Positions 15,553 through 23,993 of a stretch of 46,293 nucleotides of DNA are shown here, piece after piece. Position numbers and translations under genes: made by a program. The notes beneath the pieces are model-generated. The model saw only the letters and a list, made by a program, of their open reading frames with translations, did not search any database and was not told where the DNA came from. The stretch is from an uncultured Prevotellaceae bacterium (GTDB taxonomy: Bacteria; Bacteroidota; Bacteroidia; Bacteroidales; Bacteroidaceae), in contig CAMJIL010000016.1 of the NCBI GenBank assembly GCA_946405805.1, forward strand, positions 1 to 46,293, in the 5' to 3' direction. How positions within the stretch are numbered: position 1 is the first letter of the stretch; each line of letters starts with the position of its first letter.

Positions 15553-16992
15553 TCCCAATTCTGTTGCCTTCGCAGTAAGCAACTGCATGAGTGGTTCACG
15601 CTCATTGGCAACAATACCATCAAGTACGGCATCTTTAAGGTAAGCCTTAAGGATGCCTACTTCTTTTGATGGCTTCAGGTTGAACATCTCCATTATCTCG
15701 TTGCCATCAATAACCGGTTGCAGCAAACGCTTGAAATCGCGCTCCTTAAGGTCTGCAATCTTTTCCCTTACCAATTGGTAGTTGTCGCGGAATTTCGCCT
15801 TGCGCACTTCATTCTTTGAGGTGATATCTGCCTCACAAAGTATCATGAGGTCATCTATATCATCTCCTGCATCATTTATAAGTCGGCGCACAGCACTGTC
15901 TGTCACCTCGTCATCAGCAATGTTGATTGGACGCATGTGCAATTCTACAAGCTTCTGCACATACTTCATCTTTGCATCCTGAGGAAGTTTTAGTCTGTTG
16001 AAAATGCCTGGTACCATCCTTGCTCCTATAAAGTTATGGGAGTGGAATGTCCATCCGGCAATGTTATCCCAGCGCTTGCTCTTTGGCTTCCCGATGTCGT
16101 GAAGCAGGGCAGCCCACCTTAACCACAGAGGGGCATTAGCCTTGGCCACATTGTCCAGCACCTCAAGGGTGTGGTAGAAGTTGTTTTTATGTTTTTTCCC
16201 GTTACGCTCCTCCACACTATCCATAGCAGCCAGCTCAGGAAGAATATATTCCAGAAGTCCGGAACGCTGCAGGTCAACAAAGCCCCTTGAAGGAGTCTTT
16301 GTCATGAGAATCTTGTTCAGTTCTTCGCTGATACGCTCCTTTGAAATGATTTTCAGGCGTTCCGTATTTCGTTCGAGAGCTTGGAATGTCTCATCCTCAA
16401 TAAAGAAGTTGAAACGGGTAGCAAAACGGATGCAGCGCAGCATGCGAAGAGGGTCGTCAGAGAAAGTAATGTCAGGGTCGAGTGGCGTGCGGATTATTCC
16501 GTCCCACAAATCGTCAAGCCCCCCAAAAGGATCTACCAATTCTCCAAACCTGTCTTTGTTAAGGCATATCGCCATAGCGTTGATGGTGAAGTCACGACGA
16601 TTCTGGTCATCCTCCAAAGTGCCATCTTCCACAATAGGCTTTCGGGAATCCCTCTGGTAACTCTCCCTACGGGCTCCGACAAACTCTATCTCCACTGGAG
16701 GACGATTACCAGAAGACATTACTTTTACCTGTGCTGTTCCGAAATTCTTGAATACGGATAGATAAGCCTTCCTGCCCAGTCGTTTCTTGAGCTCTGTAGC
16801 AATCTTGATGCCACTTCCCACAACGACACAGTCGATATCGTCAGAAGGCTGATCGAGGAAAATATCCCTTACATACCCTCCGACGAGATAGCATTCCAAC
16901 TGCATTTTGTCCGCTACATCCGAGATGAGGTGAAAAATGTCGTTATCAAGTATCTGAGCTAATTCGTCGTCGCTATAATTTTTGACTTTCAT
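15535..16992 (-). CDS. CCA tRNA nucleotidyltransferase/poly(A) polymerase family with HD domain
   Basis: 485 residues. The N-terminal class II nucleotidyltransferase head shows LVGGYVRDIFL near 37, the metal-binding pair in DDIDCVVVG near 52, and RRDFTINAMA near 132. The neck has RMLRCIRFATRF near 185, and a C-terminal HD domain carries LLHDIGKPKSKRW near 294. The likely job is adding or repairing the 3' CCA of tRNAs, with the HD part possibly removing phosphates; a poly(A) polymerase role cannot be excluded. The gene has its own -7 box at 17027-17034. The final codons overlap the aldolase gene on the other strand. Confidence 0.92.
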   Translation of the reverse strand: MKVKNYSDDELAQILDNDIFHLISDVADKMQLECYLVGGYVRDIFLDQPSDDIDCVVVGSGIKIATELKKRLGRKAYLSVFKNFGTAQVKVMSSGNRPPVEIEFVGARRESYQRDSRKPIVEDGTLEDDQNRRDFTINAMAICLNKDRFGELVDPFGGLDDLWDGIIRTPLDPDITFSDDPLRMLRCIRFATRFNFFIEDETFQALERNTERLKIISKERISEELNKILMTKTPSRGFVDLQRSGLLEYILPELAAMDSVEERNGKKHKNNFYHTLEVLDNVAKANAPLWLRWAALLHDIGKPKSKRWDNIAGWTFHSHNFIGARMVPGIFNRLKLPQDAKMKYVQKLVELHMRPINIADDEVTDSAVRRLINDAGDDIDDLMILCEADITSKNEVRKAKFRDNYQLVREKIADLKERDFKRLLQPVIDGNEIMEMFNLKPSKEVGILKAYLKDAVLDGIVANEREPLMQLLTAKATELGLVAAS

Positions 16993-17026
16993 CTATCCTT
17001 TTTCTTTATACATATAGAAATCACTG

Positions 17027-17034
17027 CAAAAGTA
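17027..17034 (-). promoter_or_regulatory. -7 box for the CCA-adding enzyme gene
   Basis: The minus strand reads TTTGTACTTTTGC, containing TACTTTTG. It lies about 35 bases from the ATG at 16992 and is divergent from the purH promoter. Confidence 0.6.
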
Positions 17035-17052
17035 CAAAAAAAAGTTTATTTA

Positions 17053-17085
17053 TTTGGTATTTATGATAAATTTTTTGTAACTTTG
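17053..17085 (+). promoter_or_regulatory. Promoter of the purH-mre operon
   Basis: A -33 TTTG at 17053-17056, a 21-base spacer, and a -7 box TAACTTTG at 17078-17085 preceded by TTTG and followed by CAC. The ATG of the first gene is at 17105. Confidence 0.7.
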
Positions 17086-17104
17086 CACGCAAAAGTGTAT
17101 AATT

Positions 17105-17698
17105 ATGAAAAGAATAAAGACAGCGTTAGTAAGTGTCTTCCATAAAGATGGACTTGACGAGTTATTGAAAAAGTTGAATGCTGAAGGTGTGAAATTCTTA
17201 TCAACCGGCGGTACTCAAAAGTTTATAGAATCCCTTGGCTACGAGTGTCAGGCTGTTGAAGAGGTGACTACATATCCAAGTATTCTTGGTGGTCGTGTGA
17301 AGACTCTTCATCCAAAAATATTTGGTGGCATCTTGGGCCGTAGGGATAACGAAGGAGATCAGCAGCAGATGTCTCAGTATGAGATTCCTGAGATAGACCT
17401 CGTTATTGTTGACCTCTATCCATTTGAGCAGACAGTTGCAAGTGGCGCTTCAGAAGCAGATATCATTGAGAAGATTGATATTGGCGGTATTTCTCTGATT
17501 CGTGCTGGAGCAAAGAACTTCAAGGATGTTGTAATCGTACCTTCTAAGGCAGAATATGGAGTATTGCTCGATATTCTCAATAAGCAGGGAGCCCAGACAA
17601 CTGTTGAGGAACGTCGTATGTTTGCTACTCGTGCTTTCGGCGTTTCAAGTCAATATGATACTGCAATCAATTCTTGGTTCGTTTCAACAAAGAAGTAA
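17105..17698 (+). CDS. purH: Stand-alone IMP cyclohydrolase (PurH N-terminal domain only)
   Basis: 197 residues that match only the MGS-like IMP cyclohydrolase half of PurH: ALVSVFHKDGL near 8, FLSTGGTQKFIE near 31, GGRVKTLHPKI near 63, and VDLYPFEQTVA near 105. The frame ends with a normal stop right after AFGVSSQYDTAINSWF, where bifunctional PurH (about 510 residues) continues into AICAR formyltransferase. There is no trace of the second domain downstream; mreB starts 19 bases later. The domain closes FAICAR to IMP in the last step of purine synthesis. It is the first gene of the mre operon. Confidence 0.9.
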   Translation: MKRIKTALVSVFHKDGLDELLKKLNAEGVKFLSTGGTQKFIESLGYECQAVEEVTTYPSILGGRVKTLHPKIFGGILGRRDNEGDQQQMSQYEIPEIDLVIVDLYPFEQTVASGASEADIIEKIDIGGISLIRAGAKNFKDVVIVPSKAEYGVLLDILNKQGAQTTVEERRMFATRAFGVSSQYDTAINSWFVSTKK

Positions 17699-17717
17699 TT
17701 TAAAGTAATTCGGATTT

Positions 17718-18746
17718 ATGAATTTAGGATTTCTCTCCTTCGTTCAGGAGGTCGCTATGGACCTTGGTACAGCCAATACTATCATCATGCAGGGTGATAA
17801 GATTGTTGTTGACCAACCGTCCGTTGTGGCAATAGATCGTGATACCAATCAGATGATTGCTGTCGGCGAGCGTGCCAAGAGCATGTATGAGAAAACAAAT
17901 GATCGCATACGAACAGTCCGTCCTTTGCGTGATGGTGTGATTGCCGATTTCTCTGCTTGTGAGATGATGATGCGCGGCCTTATTCGTATGGTACATAGCG
18001 GAAGAAACATCTTTTCTCCTTCATTGCGTATGGTGATTGGTGTGCCATCAGGTTCTACTGAAGTGGAGTTGCGTGCTGTTCGCGATTCTGCTGAGCATGC
18101 TGACGGACGCGATGTGTATCTGATATATGAACCAATGGCAGCAGCTGTAGGTATCGGTATTGATGTCGAAGCACCTGAAGGTAACATGATTGTTGATATC
18201 GGTGGTGGTTCTACTGAGATTGCTGTTATTTCTCTTGGCGGTATAGTAAGTAACAACTCTATCCGTGTAGCTGGTGACGAGTTGACAGCTGATATTCAGG
18301 AGTATATGTCTCGTCAGCATAATGTAAAGGTATCAGAACGTATGGCAGAACGTATCAAGATTCACGTTGGTTCTGCTCTTACCGACCTTGGCGATGAAGC
18401 TCCAGAGGATTATGTTGTTCACGGTCCAAACCGTATAACGGCTCTGCCAATGGAGGTTTCAGTATGTTATCAGGAGATAGCACACTGTATCGATAAGACT
18501 GTGGCTAAGGTAGAGAATGCGGTACTTGCTGCATTGGAGACCACTCCTCCTGAGTTGTATGCTGATATAGTACATAATGGAATATGGCTCAGTGGTGGTG
18601 GCGCTTTGTTGCGTGGAATAGACCGTCGTCTTGAGGCAAAGATTGGTATCCCATTCCATATTGCAGAAGATCCACTACACAGCGTTGCTATTGGTGCTGG
18701 TGTTGCGCTTAAGAATATTGGACGCTTCTCGTTCCTAATGAGATAA
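17718..18746 (+). CDS. mreB: Rod-shape actin homologue MreB
   Basis: 342 residues, the usual length. The phosphate-1 loop reads AMDLGTANTII near 13, phosphate-2 reads MIVDIGGGSTEIAV near 158, and the adenosine loop reads LSGGGALLRGI near 290. MreB polymerises under the inner membrane and guides the elongasome that inserts lateral cell wall. It follows the cyclohydrolase gene by 19 bases and precedes mreC by 15. The start ATG 17718 keeps the short amphipathic N-terminal segment MNLGFLSFVQE seen in the family. Confidence 0.97.
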   Translation: MNLGFLSFVQEVAMDLGTANTIIMQGDKIVVDQPSVVAIDRDTNQMIAVGERAKSMYEKTNDRIRTVRPLRDGVIADFSACEMMMRGLIRMVHSGRNIFSPSLRMVIGVPSGSTEVELRAVRDSAEHADGRDVYLIYEPMAAAVGIGIDVEAPEGNMIVDIGGGSTEIAVISLGGIVSNNSIRVAGDELTADIQEYMSRQHNVKVSERMAERIKIHVGSALTDLGDEAPEDYVVHGPNRITALPMEVSVCYQEIAHCIDKTVAKVENAVLAALETTPPELYADIVHNGIWLSGGGALLRGIDRRLEAKIGIPFHIAEDPLHSVAIGAGVALKNIGRFSFLMR

Positions 18747-18761
18747 GACACTTTTTGAGGG

Positions 18762-19622
18762 TTGAAAAACCTTATTGACTTCATAAAAAATCATTATAAT
18801 TGGCTCATCTTTCTCCTTCTGGAGATGGTGAGCCTTACAATGTTATTTCAGTTTAACAGTTATCAGGGGTCGGTTGCTTTTACTTCTGCCAATAGTGTTG
18901 CTGGGGTAATATATCAGGGGAAATCCAATATTACTTCATTCCTGTCCTTGAGAGATATTAATAAGGAACTTACTATTACCAATGTTAATCTGCAGCAGCA
19001 GGTTCTTCAACTCAAGAAACAACTGAAGAAGTATGGCGTTAGCTCTTATCACATAGAGCAGGCATTACGAGAAAGAAATTATACACTAATCGGAGCTCAG
19101 GTGGTTCAAAATAGTGTTAATAAGCAAAATAATCTCATAACAATCGACCGCGGTAGTGCCGATGGAATAAAAGAAGATATGGGTGTTGTCTCTGGCAATG
19201 GAGTTGTCGGAGTAGTATATATGGTGGGCTCCCACTATTCTGTTGTGATGCCTATTATTTCTGTACATTCCAGTATCAGTTGCGAAGTAGATGGTACAGG
19301 TTATTTCGGATATCTGAGATGGTTAGGAGGTGATAGCCATTATGCTTATATGGAGGATGTGCCCCTTTATGCTGATATAAAGATAAACCAATGGGTGGTG
19401 ACATCCGGCTACTCTGCCATATTCCCTGCTGGAGTGCCTGTAGGTAAAATACGTTCTGCAGAAAAGAGCCCCGATGGAGTGTCATATCGTCTTGTTGTAG
19501 AATTGTCAAGCGACTTTATCAATCTTCGTGATGTGTGTGTCATCGACAATCACCATACACATGATCAGTTACAACTATTGCAAGCTGCCAAAGACTCACT
19601 TGACCTTATTAAGAACCAATAA
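18762..19622 (+). CDS. mreC: Rod-shape protein MreC (TTG start)
   Basis: 286 residues. A short cytoplasmic segment precedes one membrane helix (about 14-33), then FNSYQGSVAFTSANSV, a coiled coil (about 65-95) and a beta-domain, as in Bacteroidetes MreC. The only start that keeps the membrane helix is TTG at 18762; the next Met (residue 22) lies inside the helix. GAGG precedes the TTG too closely to be a standard ribosome site. MreC links MreB to PBP2 in the periplasm. The gene sits between mreB and mreD, with no gap to mreD. Confidence 0.92.
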   Translation: MKNLIDFIKNHYNWLIFLLLEMVSLTMLFQFNSYQGSVAFTSANSVAGVIYQGKSNITSFLSLRDINKELTITNVNLQQQVLQLKKQLKKYGVSSYHIEQALRERNYTLIGAQVVQNSVNKQNNLITIDRGSADGIKEDMGVVSGNGVVGVVYMVGSHYSVVMPIISVHSSISCEVDGTGYFGYLRWLGGDSHYAYMEDVPLYADIKINQWVVTSGYSAIFPAGVPVGKIRSAEKSPDGVSYRLVVELSSDFINLRDVCVIDNHHTHDQLQLLQAAKDSLDLIKNQ

Positions 19623-20147
19623 ATGATAGATTATATAAAGAGAATAGCAATAATGGCAGTCGTCCTGGTCTTCATTCAGGCATTGCTTCTTGGTAATATC
19701 CATATCTTGGGTGTTGCCAGCCCCTTGTTATATATCTATTTTGTGGTTCAGACTCCCCGAAATACTCCCCGTTGGCTTATTATGGTGTCTTGTTTTATAT
19801 TGGGCATTCTTATTGACATATTCTTCTCTACACCAGGTATGGCGGCAGCCTCTATGACATTAGTAGGCTTTGTTCAGCCATCTGTTTTAGAGTTGTATCT
19901 CCATAATGCCGACGATAAAAACTTTTGTCCGGGCATTCATGCTATGGGAACAGAGAAATTTACAGCATATGTATTGTTCCTGACCATTATATATTGTACC
20001 GCTTTCTTTACCCTTGAGGCCTTCTCTATACAGCATTGGGCGCTGTGGTTCTTCAGTATTATAGGAAGTACTTTTGTTACGGTTTTCTCTATCGTTGTTC
20101 TCTCGATAGTATTCAGCACTACTAGTGTATTGATGAGTAAAAGGTAA
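19623..20147 (+). CDS. mreD: Rod-shape protein MreD
   Basis: 174 residues, hydrophobic throughout with about five or six membrane helices, in the position expected for MreD. The segment ILGILIDIFFSTPGMAAAS near 60-80 is the most recognisable; sequence conservation in this family is low, so context carries much of the call. It begins directly after the mreC stop codon and ends in TAATG shared with the mrdA start, so all three are translationally coupled. Confidence 0.9.
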   Translation: MIDYIKRIAIMAVVLVFIQALLLGNIHILGVASPLLYIYFVVQTPRNTPRWLIMVSCFILGILIDIFFSTPGMAAASMTLVGFVQPSVLELYLHNADDKNFCPGIHAMGTEKFTAYVLFLTIIYCTAFFTLEAFSIQHWALWFFSIIGSTFVTVFSIVVLSIVFSTTSVLMSKR

Positions 20148-22000
20148 TGCGACGTCCTGATTATTCATATCGACGACTGGTAATAGGTGGCATATCGATA
20201 TTGATTGTCGTTATCTATGCTATACGTCTTTTCTCCTTGCAGATAATGAGTGAAGACTATCGTCGAACGGCCGATTCCAACGCATTCCTCAAACGTGTGC
20301 AATATCCCTCGCGTGGCCTTATTTATGACAGAAATGGTAAACTCGTCGTATATAATGAGGTGTCTCATGATGTGATGATTGTCACCAATGAGGCAAAAAA
20401 TCATTTGGATACTCTTGCTTTCTGTGAAGCCTTGGGAATCACAAAGGATCAGTTCCAGGAGCGTTTAGCCGAAATAAAAGACTCAAAAAAGAATCCCGGC
20501 TATTCCCGCTTTTCACAGCAATTGTTCATGGGACAAATCGATGAAAAGTTGTTTTTGTCTTTCCGGGAAAAGCTATTCCGTTTTCCTGGTATTTATGTCC
20601 GCAAGCGTACCATTCGTCAGTATGTATATCCTAACGGAGCCCATGTATTGGGCGATGTGGGAGAGGTGTCGCAGAATGATATTGATGAAGCAGAGGACAG
20701 GTATTACGGACGAGGCGATTATATCGGCAAATTAGGAGTCGAGCGCAGTTATGAAAAGTACCTTCGCGGTGTCAAAGGCATACAGATAATGGTGCGCGAT
20801 GCTCGTGGTAGGGTACAGGGCCATTATCGTAATGGTCAGATGGACCGCCGCGCTGTACCTGGTAAGAATATCACGCTTAGCATCGATATAGAACTGCAGG
20901 CTTTGGCAGAGCGTCTTATGAAAGGTAAAATCGGCAGTATTGTTGCGATAGAACCTTCTACTGGCGAAGTACTGTGTATGGTTTCTGCTCCTTCCTACGA
21001 TCCTCGTGGTATGATAGGCAAACAGCGCAGTAAGACGCATCAGGAACTGGGCGAGAATCCTTTCAAGCCGCTTCTCAATCGTGCCATTATGGGACAGTAT
21101 CCTCCAGGCTCTACCTTTAAACCGTCACAGGCATTGACATTTCTCACAGAAGGGACATTGACACCTCATACTCCTCTGCCATGTAATGGAGGATTTAATC
21201 ATAGGGGACTCCATGTAGGTTGTCATGCACATCCATCGCCAATTAGTCTCACAGATGCTTTGTCCACATCGTGCAACGGATATTTCTGCTGGGGATTGTA
21301 TTATATGATGGGCAAGCATAAGTATGGCAGCTTGGTGAATGCTATGAATAAGTGGCGTGACTATATGGTGTCTATGGGATTTGGTTATAAACTTGGCATC
21401 GATTTACCAGGCGAAAAGCGTGGTATGATACCAAATGGTGCATATTATAATGAGGTATATCGCCATTCATGGGGTGCTTTGAGTGTCATATCCATATCCA
21501 TCGGTCAGGGAGAGGTGAACCTCACTCCACTGCAGATAGCAAATCTTGGTGCTACAATAGCCAACAGAGGATATTACTATATTCCGCACGTAGTACGCCA
21601 GATAGAAGGTGCTTCTATCGATTCCATATATACTGAACGCCATCGTACCAAAGCGGCTACTTGGGCTTATCAATGGGTGGTCAGAGGTATGCGGCAGTCT
21701 GCCATCAGCGGTACTTGTAAGGCCCTTTCACGACTTCCGTTCAGCGCCTGCGGAAAGACAGGTACTGCACAGAATAAGGGACACGACCATTCTGTCTTTA
21801 TGGGATTTGCTCCAATGGATAATCCTCGCATTGCTGTTGCTGTCTATGTGGAGAATGGTGGATTTGGTGCTGACTTTGGCGTGCCTATCGGAGCCCTTGT
21901 GATGGAGAAATATATCAAAGGCAAGTTGTCACCTGATAGCGAGGTGAGGGCAAGAGACTTCGAGAATCGCAGCATTTACTATAGTTCTGAAAGCAGATAA
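20147..22000 (+). CDS. mrdA: Penicillin-binding protein 2 (elongasome transpeptidase)
   Basis: 617 residues. One N-terminal membrane helix (about 10-30) is followed by the PBP dimerisation domain with YPSRGLIYDRNGK near 50 and the transpeptidase domain: active serine S322 in STFK (322-325), SCN at 375-377 and KTGT at 537-540. It cross-links peptidoglycan during elongation in the periplasm, partnered with MreBCD and the polymerase RodA. RodA often follows mrdA in related genomes but does not here; an O-methyltransferase gene starts 2 bases after the stop. The start overlaps mreD by one base. Confidence 0.96.
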   Translation: MRRPDYSYRRLVIGGISILIVVIYAIRLFSLQIMSEDYRRTADSNAFLKRVQYPSRGLIYDRNGKLVVYNEVSHDVMIVTNEAKNHLDTLAFCEALGITKDQFQERLAEIKDSKKNPGYSRFSQQLFMGQIDEKLFLSFREKLFRFPGIYVRKRTIRQYVYPNGAHVLGDVGEVSQNDIDEAEDRYYGRGDYIGKLGVERSYEKYLRGVKGIQIMVRDARGRVQGHYRNGQMDRRAVPGKNITLSIDIELQALAERLMKGKIGSIVAIEPSTGEVLCMVSAPSYDPRGMIGKQRSKTHQELGENPFKPLLNRAIMGQYPPGSTFKPSQALTFLTEGTLTPHTPLPCNGGFNHRGLHVGCHAHPSPISLTDALSTSCNGYFCWGLYYMMGKHKYGSLVNAMNKWRDYMVSMGFGYKLGIDLPGEKRGMIPNGAYYNEVYRHSWGALSVISISIGQGEVNLTPLQIANLGATIANRGYYYIPHVVRQIEGASIDSIYTERHRTKAATWAYQWVVRGMRQSAISGTCKALSRLPFSACGKTGTAQNKGHDHSVFMGFAPMDNPRIAVAVYVENGGFGADFGVPIGALVMEKYIKGKLSPDSEVRARDFENRSIYYSSESR

Positions 22001-22002
22001 TA

Positions 22003-22677
22003 ATGAAGAGCAAGACACAAAACCCCAATCACACAACTCTTGAGGGTGAGAATATCCTTGATGAGTATGTGCTCAGTCATAGTGATGCAGAACCTGAATA
22101 TCTGTATCGTCTGTGGCGTGCTACGAATGTCCACATGCTTCATGGGCGTATGGCATCAGGGCATCTGCAGGGACGTCTGCTGAAGATGCTCGTCAAGATG
22201 GTGAATCCGCAGAATATAATAGAGGTAGGCACTTTTTCGGGCTATTCTGCCCTTTGTATGGCAGAAGGCTTGGGTGAGCAGGGACATCTCTATACTTTTG
22301 AGATAAATGACGAACAGGAGCCCTTTACCCGCAAGTGGATAGAAGATTCTCCTTGGGCAGACAAGATTACTTTCATCATCGGCGATGCTGCTACAGAAGC
22401 AAAAAAAATAGGCAAGTCTTTCGACTTTGCCTTTATGGATGGTGATAAGCGCACCTATGTGGAGACTTATGAAAGTCTTCTGCCCCTGATGAATAAGGGC
22501 GCCTTTATACTTGCAGACAATACCTTGTGGGATGGACATGTGACGGATGCTGATTATGATAAGGACCAGCAAACCGTCGGCATCCGCCGCTTTAATGATT
22601 ATGTGGCTGCCGACAATCGTGTAGAAAAAGTCCTGCTGCCACTTCGCGACGGACTAACGATTATAAGAGTGCTTTAG
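22003..22677 (+). CDS. Class I SAM-dependent O-methyltransferase
   Basis: 224 residues of the COG4122/catechol-O-methyltransferase-like family. The SAM motif is IIEVGTFSGYSALCMAEGL near 74, followed by YTFEINDEQ near 97; FDFAFMDGDKRTY near 140 and ADNTLWDGHV near 170 give the metal-binding Asp residues and conserved loop. It probably methylates a small hydroxylated compound in the cytoplasm; the substrate is unknown. It is the last gene of the mre operon, 2 bases after mrdA. Its TAG stop overlaps the TAA stop of the convergent aroQ by 4 bases. Confidence 0.88.
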   Translation: MKSKTQNPNHTTLEGENILDEYVLSHSDAEPEYLYRLWRATNVHMLHGRMASGHLQGRLLKMLVKMVNPQNIIEVGTFSGYSALCMAEGLGEQGHLYTFEINDEQEPFTRKWIEDSPWADKITFIIGDAATEAKKIGKSFDFAFMDGDKRTYVETYESLLPLMNKGAFILADNTLWDGHVTDADYDKDQQTVGIRRFNDYVAADNRVEKVLLPLRDGLTIIRVL

Positions 22678-23093
22678 AGGTTTACTAAAGCATCAATTCC
22701 CAATCGATAGCTGTCTAATCCAAAGCCGCAAATCACACCCTTGCAGACAGGAGAGAGGTATGAGTGATGCCTGAACTCCTCGCGCTGGTGTACATTGCTG
22801 ATATGCACCTCTATAACTGGGGTAGTGATAGCCTTGATGCAATCAGCCAGCGCCACGCTGGTGTGGGTATAAGCACCGGCATTCAGCACTACTCCGTCAT
22901 AGGAAAAACCTACTTCCTGAAGCTTGTCTATCATCTCACCCTCGATGTTGCTTTGAAAATATTCCAAATCAACCTCTGGGTACCATTCTTTCAACATTGG
23001 CAGATAGCTCTCAAAAGAACTGTCACCATAAATTCCCGGTTCGCGCACTCCCAACAAATTCAGATTGGGACCATTCATTATAAGTATCTTCAT
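22674..23093 (-). CDS. aroQ: Type II 3-dehydroquinate dehydratase
   Basis: 139 residues, typical length. MNGPNLNLLGVREPGIYG at 6-23 holds the catalytic R17 and Y22, NAGAYTHTSVALAD lies near 71-84, and EVHISN holds the general acid H97. It dehydrates 3-dehydroquinate to 3-dehydroshikimate in the shikimate pathway. It lies downstream of the sirtuin gene on the same strand, separated by a repeat array of about 33 bases, and may be cotranscribed with it. The 3' end overlaps the O-methyltransferase stop codon. Confidence 0.96.
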   Translation of the reverse strand: MKILIMNGPNLNLLGVREPGIYGDSSFESYLPMLKEWYPEVDLEYFQSNIEGEMIDKLQEVGFSYDGVVLNAGAYTHTSVALADCIKAITTPVIEVHISNVHQREEFRHHSYLSPVCKGVICGFGLDSYRLGIDALVNL

Positions 23094-23097
23094 TTTC

Positions 23098-23138
23098 TTT
23101 AACCTTTAGCCGTTAACCTTTAACCGTTAACCGTTACT
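23098..23138. repeat. Degenerate tandem repeat, CCGTTAA/CCTTTAA family
   Basis: About five imperfect copies of CCTTTAA and CCGTTAA between the sirtuin and aroQ genes, extending into the last sirtuin codons. Same family as 3155-3215 and 36962-37018. Confidence 0.8.
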
Positions 23139-23837
23139 TAATATCTCCATAAGTTTCTTCACTCCTTCGCTGGCTCCGCACATCAGGTGTTGTACATCAG
23201 TCTTTGCAGCAACTGGCTTTGGGTCGATGAGGTATATCGGAGTGCCTGGCTTTACATACTGCACCAATCCTGCGGCAGGATATACATTCAGCGATGTTCC
23301 GATGATGACAAAGATGTCTGCTGTCTGTGCCACAGCGGCAGCGTCATACATGTTTGGAACTGCTTCGCCGAAGAATACGATATAAGGTCTGAGCAAAGAA
23401 CCGTCTCCAGCCTTTGTGTCATGAGGCACTTCCAGTCCTGTCTCGCCAAAGCCCTCATGGGGCAGGGTGACATGATAGCGTGGATTGTCAACATCATTTG
23501 AAGAACACATCTTCATCATCTCCCCGTGCAGATGTATTATTTTGCTTGAGCCGGCAGCTTCATGCAAGGCATCAACATTCTGGGTGACAATGGTGACATC
23601 ATAGTCTTTCTCCATCTCTGCAAGCAGTTTATGACCCTCACAAGGCTGAACATCTTTATATTTTACGCGTAGCATGTTGTAAAAGTCATTGACATAGTTA
23701 GGATTTGCCTCCCAACCCTCATGGGTTGCCACTCGCTCTACGGGATAATTGTCCCACAAGCCTCCAGCATCGCGGAAAGTAGTCAGACCGCTTTCCACAG
23801 ACATACCGGCACCGGTTAAAACAACAATCTTTTTCAT
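23127..23837 (-). CDS. Sirtuin-family NAD-dependent protein deacylase
   Basis: 236 residues from ATG 23837; a longer frame to 23873 would start upstream of the expected transcript start and is rejected. The NAD site reads LTGAGMSVESGL near 7 and FRDAGGLW near 21; TQNVDALHE lies near 86 and the catalytic His104 in HLHGEM. The zinc module is degenerate: only C111 remains where sirtuins have four cysteines. The CobB/SIRT5-type desuccinylase pair (YxxR) reads Y53-N-M-L-R57, shifted by one. It likely removes acetyl or other acyl groups from lysines in the cytoplasm, with specificity uncertain. Promoter box at 23871-23878. Confidence 0.9.
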   Translation of the reverse strand: MKKIVVLTGAGMSVESGLTTFRDAGGLWDNYPVERVATHEGWEANPNYVNDFYNMLRVKYKDVQPCEGHKLLAEMEKDYDVTIVTQNVDALHEAAGSSKIIHLHGEMMKMCSSNDVDNPRYHVTLPHEGFGETGLEVPHDTKAGDGSLLRPYIVFFGEAVPNMYDAAAVAQTADIFVIIGTSLNVYPAAGLVQYVKPGTPIYLIDPKPVAAKTDVQHLMCGASEGVKKLMEILSNG

Positions 23838-23870
23838 CTTGCACTTAATGTTATGTAGATTATTTGAGCG

Positions 23871-23878
23871 CAAAAATA
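23871..23878 (-). promoter_or_regulatory. -7 box for the sirtuin gene
   Basis: The minus strand reads TTTGTATTTTTGC, containing TATTTTTG, about 34 bases upstream of ATG 23837. Confidence 0.6.
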
Positions 23879-23909
23879 CAAAAAAAATATAAAATACAAA
23901 AAAACTTTG

Positions 23910-23935
23910 TTCTTTATTCCTTATTCTTTATTTCT
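23910..23935. repeat. Degenerate TTCTTTATTCCTTA repeat
   Basis: Three imperfect copies of TTCTTTATTCC lie just upstream of the -7 box of the FKBP operon, within the region where the -33 element would be. Confidence 0.6.
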
Positions 23936-23940
23936 TTTTG

Positions 23941-23948
23941 TAATTTTG
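23941..23948 (+). promoter_or_regulatory. -7 box of the FKBP operon
   Basis: TAATTTTG, preceded by TTTTTG and followed by CAC, 45 bases upstream of ATG 23994. Confidence 0.65.
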
Positions 23949-23993
23949 CACGCGATTTTTATGTTATAAAGCAAATTATAATTTATAAAATAT

